Of a stretch of DNA of 24,081 bases, positions 8,781-15,173 are shown piece after piece (position 1 is the first letter of the stretch; every line of letters begins with the position of its first letter). Origin of the DNA: OMIW01 sp044235645 (lineage in GTDB: Bacteria; Bdellovibrionota_C; UBA2361; OMIW01); the NCBI GenBank assembly GCA_044235645.1, contig JBIIHQ010000019.1, positions 1 through 24,081 of the forward strand. The letters run 5' to 3'. The notes beneath the pieces were generated by a model that saw nothing but the letters and a program-made list of their open reading frames with translations, was not told the DNA's origin and made no database searches. Both the position numbers and the translations under genes were made by a program.

Positions 8781-10760
8781 CTAATCTGCTCCCAGGATTC
8801 CCTGGTACTCAAGCGGAATGGGTTGGTCCTTTCGAGTGACAACGGTTTCCGGTTTGGCGAGGGGGATCTTGCTCAGTGAGCGTTTAAAGTTAGTGGGATC
8901 GTTATGCTCAGCGACTTTGCCCGTATTCTTCCCCCACCGAGGATCCAAATTTTCATTTGGTTCCTCCTGAACTGGGGCATCGACGAATCCCTTGGGGCCT
9001 GACATTCCTTTGCCATCACCCTCTCCCATATTTGGGTCCTCAGAGCCATTCCCGAGACTCGCTGAATTGCCCCGTGTGTCCTTTGAGCTCTTGCCGTCGC
9101 TCTCACCCTCGTTCATTCCAACCAATTCGGGAGAGTCGCTCTTGTCTTTCCCTTCACCACCCTGGGAGGCATTACCTTCATCCGATTTTTGGGTTGATTT
9201 AGCATTCTCCCTTTCATCTGATGCACCATTCGTCTTCCCGTTATTTCCCCCTCCGCCCTTTTTTTCGTCTGCCCTCGCTCCACCCTGAGCTGCGCTGTCC
9301 TTACCCGTTCCATTCCCCCCGGTATCATCCTTTTTTTTCGAAAGACTCGCCACCTTATCCTTTGCCTCGTGAAGAGGATTCCCGGTTCCTCCCTGCCCTT
9401 TGCCTTGACCTTGCTGAGAAGTCTGACCATCTAAATCAGCATCCCCCTGTCCACCACTTCCCTGTTGAGCTCCCCCTTTTTGCTGAGCCCGCTGACCATC
9501 TTTAGCAAGAGAGCCCTGAGGTCCAGCTTGTTCCCCCTTTCCCTCTTGTCCCCCGGTCTGAGCTCCGCCATCGGAACCCTGTTGGCCTTGTTGTTGGCCC
9601 CCCGGCTGTTGCCCTTGTTGCCCCGAACCTGACGATGAGCCCTCGGACTGCTTTTGTTGCTGACTATCACCTTTTCCGCTTGAGGAAGGTTCGTCAGACT
9701 TCTGTCTCCCCGCCTCCTGGTCTCTCTGCTCCTGCCCATTCTTTGAACCATCATTCTTCGCCTGTTCGTCTCCGTTTTGGGTGGAGTCTTTGCTTTCGGC
9801 CTCATTCGCTTCATCATGTTGAGATTTCCCCCGCTCATCGGAAGTTTTTTTCTCCGGATTCAGATTCGAGTTTTCCCTCTGAGGTCCATCATTTTTTTTG
9901 CGTTCCGCATTTCCCCCCTTCTTTTGATCGCCGTTTTGAATATCGACGTCTGATCTGCCCGATGAGATTTGTTGTGGCGTGGGTGTGGGGGTTGACGTTG
10001 GGGTTGGGGTAGGGATAGTGATCGAGTTCGGTATCCCCTCTGGAGCTCCCTCGGCGTTTTTGGTGGTAAGGGAAGGGCCGTCGTTATCGCCATTTTTTGC
10101 TGAATCATCCAAAGCTGACAGGGTCTCAGTAATTTTCTGCTCAACGATATCGCTACCAAGGCCCGAACTGCGAATGGTATTGGCCAACTCCGAGAGTTTC
10201 TCAGTTGCCTGCGGGGGTAGCCCCTGATTCTCAAAAATGAACTGCTCGAGATTCTGCGCGGCGAGTCTCGATTCCTCGTTTATCGCCCCGGGTTGTCTGA
10301 GCGCGATGATAAGAAGAATTAACCCGATACCTACTCCGAGCCAACTGATTTTCACCCAAGGGGTAGGCTCTCTCAGAGAGGATATCTGCTCATCAGAAAT
10401 GCTCACTTGGGCAAGTTGGTTTTCGATGATCGCACAGATTACGCTGCGCGCCTCCGATGAACTTGTTTGTGCATACATCAAGCTCACAGCTCTGCTTTTC
10501 AGATCGAGCTGTTCATCTATCAGCAGACATGTGTCATCGAATTGGGGCAGAAAAAACCATCTTCGGCGAAAAAGAAGCAGAAAAAACAGGCAAAAACCGA
10601 AAAAAAGAACGATAGCTGCCGCTGTTTTAGATACGGTCTCGACCAGAAGAAATGCGATCGCTATTCCACAACAGGTAAGACCAGCCTCGATCAGTTTATC
10701 GAGTATAGCCATCCTTCGGCGGCTGACTAAAATCTTTGATATGAGTGATTGAAACGTCAC
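8781..10760 (-). CDS. Three-TM membrane protein with long Gln/Gly/Ser/Lys/Asp-rich tail (DUF4175-like N-terminus)
   Basis: 659 residues. TM segments lie near 24-41, 46-65 and 135-156. Between the second and third is CLLIDEQLDLKSRAVSLMYA, like the 'IDxxLGLKDR' segment of DUF4175-type proteins encoded with moxR. After a helical stretch (about 165-215) comes a Pro-Thr repeat (PTPTPTSTPTPTP). Then about 340 residues are dominated by Gln, Gly, Ser, Lys, Asp, Glu and Asn with almost no hydrophobics. This part is probably disordered and, from the topology, may lie in the periplasm. A short conserved-looking end (LDPRWGKNTGKV to PIPLEYQGILG) closes it. The GTG start overlaps the mltG stop (GTGA) with a weak ribosome site, so it is probably coupled to mltG. 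Function unknown. Confidence 0.8.
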   Translation of the reverse strand: MTFQSLISKILVSRRRMAILDKLIEAGLTCCGIAIAFLLVETVSKTAAAIVLFFGFCLFFLLLFRRRWFFLPQFDDTCLLIDEQLDLKSRAVSLMYAQTSSSEARSVICAIIENQLAQVSISDEQISSLREPTPWVKISWLGVGIGLILLIIALRQPGAINEESRLAAQNLEQFIFENQGLPPQATEKLSELANTIRSSGLGSDIVEQKITETLSALDDSAKNGDNDGPSLTTKNAEGAPEGIPNSITIPTPTPTSTPTPTPQQISSGRSDVDIQNGDQKKGGNAERKKNDGPQRENSNLNPEKKTSDERGKSQHDEANEAESKDSTQNGDEQAKNDGSKNGQEQRDQEAGRQKSDEPSSSGKGDSQQQKQSEGSSSGSGQQGQQPGGQQQGQQGSDGGAQTGGQEGKGEQAGPQGSLAKDGQRAQQKGGAQQGSGGQGDADLDGQTSQQGQGKGQGGTGNPLHEAKDKVASLSKKKDDTGGNGTGKDSAAQGGARADEKKGGGGNNGKTNGASDERENAKSTQKSDEGNASQGGEGKDKSDSPELVGMNEGESDGKSSKDTRGNSASLGNGSEDPNMGEGDGKGMSGPKGFVDAPVQEEPNENLDPRWGKNTGKVAEHNDPTNFKRSLSKIPLAKPETVVTRKDQPIPLEYQGILGAD

Positions 10761-11971
10761 GGTGCATTCAGTGGTGGAATCATAAGGGGATCTATCTCTT
10801 CATAATGAGAGGGCTTTGAAGAAGGTTTTTCTAATCCTCCACCCGAGCCGCCAATATGTGCGCTCAAGTTTGTATCCGGCTCACGCTTAACAGCGAGCTG
10901 GTACCGTGCTACAGCGGAATTATGTTCTTCAAGGGTAGCTGAAAAAACATGTCGACCGGCTCCGTCCGCAACGAAGAAAAGATAGTCGGTCTTCTCGGGA
11001 TACAGGGCTGCCTTTATCGCAGAATCGCCCGGGTTGCCGATTGGGCCGGGAGGAAGTCCAGAAATGACGTAGGTATTGTAGGGCGTCGGCATTTCAAGGT
11101 GGGCCCGAGTTAAATTACCGTCGAAGTTCCCCCTCAATCCATAAATAACCGTGGGATCACTCTGAAGGGGCATCCCTCGCTCGAGACGATTGTGAAAGAC
11201 AGAGGCAATTCTCGGTTGTTCCTCTGCAACACCCGATTCCTTTTCGATGATAGAGGCGAGGGTCAACACCTGATGACGGGTCATACCCAACTGCTCGGCA
11301 CGGTCACTAAAGGCTTGTGACCAGCGCTCAAACCCCATTTTTAGCATACGAGTTACAATGTCCTTTGCGGAGACCGGACGAGAGAAGATGTAAGTTTCTG
11401 GAAATAAATATCCCTCAAGCTGGCCATTGTAAGAGCCTGAAGCTTTGATCAGTGAGGGATCAAGGAGGGCTTGGTCGATACTCCCCTTTTTGAGAAGTCC
11501 GGCATCCTCGACTATCTTACCGATATCTGCAATTGAGACCCCCTCTTTGACTACAACTTTCCGCTCAATAGGTTTTCCGGAAGTTATTGCTTCGAGAAGT
11601 TGAGTGGGAGACATTGATCGCCGAATCTCGTATTCCCCCGCGACTATTTTCCGATCCTTACCCGATACTCGGCCCGCATAGTTGAGGGGCCATGAATACT
11701 TAATGAAACCTCTCTGTTGGAGCTCTATAGAGATCCTTTTGAGGGTAGAATCTTTCATAATCTCGATAGATTGTGGAGTTGTGTCGTCGGGATTGATCGG
11801 ATTGAAAAAGAGGGTGCCGAGAGCGGTGTAGGTGATAAAGCCAGCTAAGATGGGCATGATTGCGTAAACTAAAAAGCGGACTCGTGAGACCCCAGCTTCA
11901 GAGAATGTGGCCGATACAACCCCATCGAGCCAGGTGCTCGGTTTCGTTACCTTCTTTCTGGTCAGTTTCAT
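10757..11971 (-). CDS. mltG: Endolytic murein transglycosylase MltG (YceG-like)
   Basis: 404 residues. MltG cuts nascent glycan strands inside the chain, terminating peptidoglycan polymerisation in the periplasm, and is anchored by one N-terminal TM (here about 33-56). Visible family motifs: LEGYLFPETY (185-194), the catalytic region LASIIEKES (238-246) with the active-site glutamate, VFHNRLERGMPLQSDPTVIYGL (258-279), and the late NTYVISGLPPGPIGNPG block. The length is somewhat above the common 340-residue form because of a longer cytoplasmic N-terminus and a Gly/Ser/Pro-rich C-terminal tail. The ATG at 11971 has its nearest purine-rich site (CAGGAA) rather far upstream. It heads the operon that continues into the MoxR/vWA genes. 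Confidence 0.95.
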   Translation of the reverse strand: MKLTRKKVTKPSTWLDGVVSATFSEAGVSRVRFLVYAIMPILAGFITYTALGTLFFNPINPDDTTPQSIEIMKDSTLKRISIELQQRGFIKYSWPLNYAGRVSGKDRKIVAGEYEIRRSMSPTQLLEAITSGKPIERKVVVKEGVSIADIGKIVEDAGLLKKGSIDQALLDPSLIKASGSYNGQLEGYLFPETYIFSRPVSAKDIVTRMLKMGFERWSQAFSDRAEQLGMTRHQVLTLASIIEKESGVAEEQPRIASVFHNRLERGMPLQSDPTVIYGLRGNFDGNLTRAHLEMPTPYNTYVISGLPPGPIGNPGDSAIKAALYPEKTDYLFFVADGAGRHVFSATLEEHNSAVARYQLAVKREPDTNLSAHIGGSGGGLEKPSSKPSHYEEIDPLMIPPLNAP

Positions 11972-12198
11972 GATGCGAGTTTTTGTTCCTGCCCGTTACC
12001 GATCGTCATTAGACCCCTTCTTACCTCATGAAGGAAAGATGTTCCTCGAGGGAAGATATGTTCACTTGTTCATCATGTTATCAGGCAGTTGTGTGTGAAG
12101 AACAGGTTTTTGATCTTGGGTGGGGGAGAGGCAGTGTCTGCCACGGGACCCTTGTGGGCGAGGGAATATTGTCGAACCCCGTTCTGGTGTTTGGGTGC
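11972..12198 (-). promoter_or_regulatory. 227-nt gap between ruvX and mltG, with short hairpins
   Basis: No convincing gene. The gap contains a perfect small hairpin GGCAG-TGT-CTGCC (12130-12142), a second stem AGGAA/TTCCT near 12032-12046, and near-repeats of GGAAGATATGTTC. It presumably carries the promoter and leader of the mltG operon, but I cannot pick a good -35/-10 pair. The open frame across it on + (from 12028) does not look like a protein and runs antisense through ruvX. Confidence 0.35.
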
Positions 12199-12714
12199 TC
12201 AGATTCTCCGTTGAAGTTTAGCGAGTTGGCGGACAAGAGCACCGATCTCAAGGGTCGGATTAATCCCCTTGGTCGTGAGGTGTCGAAGAAGAATGAGGCA
12301 GGCCGCAACCGCATCAATGGCCCCCGATTCCCGAATTGCTCGATTCGGCGAGCCTCGAATTCCGAGCAATTCTTTCGCTTCTTCGGAAGAGAGAAACTCG
12401 TCGCATGAGATAATCAGTGCCGAACATCGACGTGCGAGCCGATGGTTGAAGTTGATAACATCTTCTTCCTGAAGGGTTTTTTCGTTAGAGCTTGATAGCG
12501 GAGTTCCGACCACAATCTGAGAGATGGCGTTCTGCTGTACGAGCCTGATCGCTTTTTGCTCCGCGCGCTTCCCAGCCCGTTCAACGGTCGGTAGTGGGAC
12601 AATCGTGGCTAACTCGGGCCGATAAAGAGCCATGCCCACGCGTTGAATACCAACATCGAGTCCGAGGGTGGTAATATGGTGCCCAGATGAGGGACCGGAT
12701 ATTTCTGCAGACAT
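12199..12714 (-). CDS. ruvX: Putative pre-16S rRNA nuclease / Holliday-junction resolvase-like protein (YqgF family)
   Basis: 171 residues from the chosen ATG at 12714, which has CAAGAGAA a few bases upstream. A frame extending to 12831 would run over the divergent cinA promoter and lacks family similarity. RNase H-like fold motifs: LGLDVGIQRVGMAL (17-30, first catalytic Asp20), IVVGTPLSS (67-75), the CDEFLSSEEAKELL block (104-117), and the final acidic IDAVAACLIL (133-142). YqgF proteins mature the 16S rRNA 5' end and were once annotated as RuvC substitutes. The protein is slightly longer than typical (about 140 residues) at both ends. It is divergent from cinA. Confidence 0.9.
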   Translation of the reverse strand: MSAEISGPSSGHHITTLGLDVGIQRVGMALYRPELATIVPLPTVERAGKRAEQKAIRLVQQNAISQIVVGTPLSSSNEKTLQEEDVINFNHRLARRCSALIISCDEFLSSEEAKELLGIRGSPNRAIRESGAIDAVAACLILLRHLTTKGINPTLEIGALVRQLAKLQRRI

Positions 12715-12764
12715 CGTTCTCTTGAGTTCGGCTAGGACGGAATGGATCTTTCTGGTAGCGTCGT

Positions 12765-12792
12765 TTGTGTCGTTCTCGTTACATTGTATCGT
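12765..12792. promoter_or_regulatory. Candidate overlapping divergent promoters for ruvX and cinA
   Basis: Within the 132-nt region 12715-12846, the + strand reads TTGTGT (12765-12770), 16 nt, then TATCGT (12787-12792) toward cinA. On the - strand TACAAT (complement of 12783-12788) is a 5/6 match to a -10 box for ruvX, with TTGCAA 15 nt upstream. The two -10 boxes overlap. Matches to the -35 consensus are weak, so this is a candidate only. Confidence 0.3.
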
Positions 12793-12846
12793 GTTGTGAG
12801 AGTTTGCAAAACAGCATCTCCGAAGCTCCACCCTGAGGATTCATCG

Positions 12847-14130
12847 ATGACCCCCGCTATCGCCATACTCACCATCGGCTCTGAAATTCTCGATGGTCGC
12901 ATCATTGATACTAATTCGTCATTTCTCGGTCGAACCATCCGCTCGCGGGGAGTATCAGTTGCTACCCGAGTGGCATGCGACGATGATCTTCCGGTTATTG
13001 TAAAATGGTTTCAAGAACTTTTTAAGGCCGTTGACCTTATCGTCGTCACCGGCGGACTCGGTCCAACGAAGGATGATCTGACTCGCGATGCAATCGCTGC
13101 AGTTGCGGGAGTTCCTCTTATCGAGGTTGACGAGGAGATCCGAAAACTCACCGAGTGGTACGAATCAAAGGGAAGAAAACTAACCGACATAAATGCCCGA
13201 CAGGCGTGGTTTCCGCAGGGAGCTTCCCGAATCGATAATCCGGTCGGGACAGCGTCAGGTATTTGGTTTGAGCTATCACTCGAGGGGAAAAGGAAGGCCA
13301 TCGTCGCATTACCCGGCATTCCAAAAGAGCTTGAGCCGATGTGGCGAGAGGATGTGCTTGATAGGATTGCGACATTTTTCGGATCACCGGACGTAACCAC
13401 AGAGAGGATATTCCGGGTTTTTGGATTGCCTGAGGCTGAGGTTGCCCGTCGAGTCGAGGGTATCCTGGAGCTTAAAGATGCGCATATCGCTTACCAGGTG
13501 ATGTTTCCGGAAGTGATTATCGTTGTGCGTCGTTCGGCGGATAAAGGAGAGTCTGGATGGGAGGAGTTGCAGAGCGCATTGCGGAAAGCTCTCGGGGCTG
13601 ACCATATCGTTGCCGAGCGTTACGATGCGCCTCTGGCGAGAGCTGTTTCGGAGATTTTGCGGTCTCAGGGCAACACGATCAGCGTCGCCGAGTCGTGCAC
13701 CGGTGGCCTGATCGGGGAGCTTATCACTCGATTTCCAGGTGCATCAGATGTTTTTCTTGGAGGAGTTATCGCCTACGCAAATAGCATAAAGGAGACCCAG
13801 CTCGGTGTGCCGCGGGAGGCGCTTTCCCGATTCGGTGCGGTCAGCAGCATCGTCGCGCGGTCGATGGCAGTAGGGGTGCGGGAACGTATCCGCGCATCAA
13901 TTGGAGTCTCGATCACCGGCATCGCGGGACCCGATGGTGGAACCCCCAACAAGCCTGTTGGAACTTTTTTCGTTGGGATTTCAACGGAGAGAGAAACAAA
14001 AGCATATCGCTTCTTCTTCGCATCAGACCGAGAGCGAATCAGAGTCTATGCCGCATGTAAAGCACTCGATGTGGTGAGGCGATCGCTCCTTAATTTGCCA
14101 CCACCGGAAGATGGGGTGGAGGAGGATTAG
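12847..14130 (+). CDS. cinA: CinA family protein (competence/damage-inducible protein A; NMN deamidase domain)
   Basis: 427 residues from the ATG at 12847, preceded by TGAGGATT; longer frames upstream start in the promoter region and lack similarity. The N-terminal half is a molybdopterin-binding-like domain (ILTIGSEILDGRIIDTNSSFL at 7-27; VVTGGLGPTKDDLTRDAI at 66-83), linked in this family to ADP-ribose pyrophosphatase activity. The C-terminal CinA domain (about 260-420) carries SVAESCTGGLIGEL, GGVIAYANSIKETQLGV and VSITGIAGPDGGTPNKPVGTFF. In characterised homologues it deamidates nicotinamide mononucleotide to nicotinate mononucleotide in NAD salvage. Everything expected is intact. A decayed second copy of its C-terminus follows about 240 nt downstream. 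Confidence 0.95.
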   Translation: MTPAIAILTIGSEILDGRIIDTNSSFLGRTIRSRGVSVATRVACDDDLPVIVKWFQELFKAVDLIVVTGGLGPTKDDLTRDAIAAVAGVPLIEVDEEIRKLTEWYESKGRKLTDINARQAWFPQGASRIDNPVGTASGIWFELSLEGKRKAIVALPGIPKELEPMWREDVLDRIATFFGSPDVTTERIFRVFGLPEAEVARRVEGILELKDAHIAYQVMFPEVIIVVRRSADKGESGWEELQSALRKALGADHIVAERYDAPLARAVSEILRSQGNTISVAESCTGGLIGELITRFPGASDVFLGGVIAYANSIKETQLGVPREALSRFGAVSSIVARSMAVGVRERIRASIGVSITGIAGPDGGTPNKPVGTFFVGISTERETKAYRFFFASDRERIRVYAACKALDVVRRSLLNLPPPEDGVEED

Positions 14131-14146
14131 AAGCGGTTGTTGGGGC

Positions 14147-14166
14147 TTCGTCTGCCGAAAGACGAA
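14147..14166 (+). terminator. Hairpin just after cinA
   Basis: TTCGTCT (14147-14153) and AGACGAA (14160-14166) form a perfect 7-bp stem with a 6-nt loop, 16 nt after the cinA stop. No T run follows, so it may serve as a weak or factor-assisted terminator or an mRNA 3' end stabiliser and not as a classical terminator. Confidence 0.4.
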
Positions 14167-14369
14167 CGAGATTCGGTGTTCGAGATATTGCTAAACCACG
14201 TGCGCATCTTGCACAGCGATTGCCGTCGAGGTTCTTTGCAATTATCTCAGACCGGCAAAAGCCTCTCGGGCCGAGGTACCCGGGAGGGGAGGGCCGACGA
14301 TTACAGAGAGGATGTTCCTCCTCTGAGGTCTTTGTCTACTCCTCTCCCCCAGCCTCACATTCACCAACC

Positions 14370-14531
14370 GCCGGGCCGAACGGAGCGACGCCTAGTACGC
14401 CCGTCGGCACCTTTTTTATCGGTCGCTCCGCTGGAAAAGTAACAAAATCATACTGGCTTTTCTTGTCGTCAGATCGAGGGCGAATCAGGATGCTTGAGGA
14501 GTATAGAGCCTTTGATGCTCCAGAGGCGGTC
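14370..14531 (+). pseudogene. Decayed second copy of the cinA C-terminus
   Basis: This reads in one frame as AGPNGATPSTPVGTFF and then IGRSAGKVTKSY and SSDRGRIR, ending near AFDAPEAV. Against intact CinA (from residue 360, AGPDGGTPNKPVGTFF onward) an ungapped 54-residue alignment has about 26 identities, including the whole PVGTFF core and SDR-RIR. Nothing recognisable as CinA precedes it in any frame: the 240 nt upstream lacks the SVAESCTGG part and a proper start. It is therefore a relic of a tandem or transferred cinA copy, not a working gene. The frame continues open to a TGA at 14658-14660. Confidence 0.8.
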
Positions 14532-14660
14532 AAGGGTAGCTCGTTGGGCGCAACGAATAATTTTGACGGACGCCTCGATTGCGTTGGCGATGACTTGGAG
14601 GAGGGTGAACGCGATGGATGGTTTTCTCCGAAAGAGGAACCCCTTGGTCGACCTTGGTGA

Positions 14661-14900
14661 GATACTGGCTGGGACTCCGTCGAAATTCTCCGGGCGACTC
14701 GCGAAATTCTCGAAGAGGAACCTGATTTTTTCATCATGACCTCGAATACGGCTGATATCTGCGCGGAATCTTATCGCGCACTCGTTATATTTGTAGGCTT
14801 TACCCCAAAGTTTACCACCCAATCAAGAGCGGGAACACCTCGTAGAAATAGGGAGAATATGTTATTTTTTCGGGATTATCCGATAATTTCCACTATTTAG
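14661..14900 (+). pseudogene. Start-less open segment in the same frame as the cinA relic
   Basis: Directly after the TGA that ends the relic frame, the same frame is open for 79 codons to a TAG. It reads WDSVEILRATREILEEEPDFF and IMTSNTAD followed by ICAESYRALV, a protein-like composition with a helical 7-codon EIL repeat (10-nt direct repeat CGAAATTCTC at 14681 and 14702). I see no start codon with a ribosome site. The pattern 'DW..IL......E...DFxIxxxNT' vaguely recalls aspartate/glutamate racemases, but the catalytic Cys is absent and the match is too short to trust. Probably a remnant; could also be chance. Confidence 0.3.
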
Positions 14901-14971
14901 AGTGGTGTCGATGGAGTACTACCAAGTCGATAGGAATGTATTTATTTTTTTATTTTCATGATGGGTTGTCG

Positions 14972-14993
14972 ACTGTTGTGTATATACAACAGT
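14972..14993. repeat. Dyad ACTGTTGT/ACAACAGT in the AT-rich zone before alaS
   Basis: ACTGTTGT (14972-14979) and ACAACAGT (14986-14993) form a perfect 8-bp inverted repeat around GTATAT. In RNA a G-U pair can extend it to 9 bp with a 4-nt loop. It follows a T-rich stretch (about 14939-14956). It could be an operator or part of an RNA hairpin; the CTGT...ACAG spacing (12) does not fit a LexA box (8). Confidence 0.4.
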
Positions 14994-15026
14994 AGTTGGT
15001 TTTGTGTTCGCATGAATGTGGGGGGC

Positions 15027-15065
15027 GGGGTGGGTGGCACATGTCGTCGTTTCCCCACCCTTTCT
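15027..15065 (+). terminator. GC-rich hairpin followed by T-rich DNA, upstream of alaS promoter
   Basis: GGGGTGGG (15027-15034) pairs with CCCACCCT (15054-15061, one G-T pair) across a 19-nt loop, and TTTCTC follows. It lies before the candidate alaS promoter, so it would insulate alaS from upstream transcription. The T run is short, so confidence is modest. Confidence 0.4.
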
Positions 15066-15083
15066 CGCCTTACTTTTACTCTT

Positions 15084-15111
15084 TTGACGGAGTGAACTCT
15101 CTCGCGATACC
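15084..15111 (+). promoter_or_regulatory. Candidate alaS promoter
   Basis: TTGACG (15084-15089, 5 of 6 to consensus), a 16-nt spacer, then GATACC (15106-15111, 3 of 6). A small dyad GAGT-GA-ACTC (15090-15099) lies between the boxes. In E. coli AlaS represses its own promoter through a palindrome near the -10 box; whether this dyad does the same is speculation. Confidence 0.35.
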
Positions 15112-15173
15112 GTGGTGGATCGGAGGACAAGGGCTGTTCGAGCCCTCTATTCAAATCTTAGCGGGGTCTCACG

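Noticed and set aside
9113..9838. Long alternative frames within the low-complexity tail of the 659-residue protein, on both strands
   Set aside because: These are composition artefacts of purine-rich codons; they lack ribosome sites and similarity, and the main frame has clear N- and C-terminal conserved parts.
12028..12408. 126-codon + strand frame with Cys-rich start (MFTCSSCYQ)
   Set aside because: It runs antisense through the end of ruvX, lacks a ribosome site, and its later sequence is just the ruvX shadow.
12715..12831. N-terminal extension of ruvX to an ATG at 12831
   Set aside because: The extra 39 residues have no family similarity and would cover the divergent promoter region; the ATG at 12714 has a good ribosome site.
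14336..14822. Antisense frames of 117-133 codons across the cinA relic
   Set aside because: Low-complexity Ser/Arg-rich translations produced by the complement of former coding DNA; no start signals.
14972..14993. SOS (LexA) box
   Set aside because: The CTGT and ACAG halves are separated by 12 nt where a LexA box has 8, and no SOS gene follows.
15028..15045. T-box-like GGGTGGCAC in the alaS leader
   Set aside because: Only the GGGTGGNAC part agrees, inside a G-rich tract. The following CGCG is absent, and no stem I with an alanine specifier loop or proper antiterminator is visible.
15126..15146. tRNA T-arm-like element (AGGGC-TGTTCGA-GCCCT) just before alaS
   Set aside because: The TTCGA is shifted by two positions within the loop compared with a real T-loop, and no acceptor, D or anticodon arms can be built around it.
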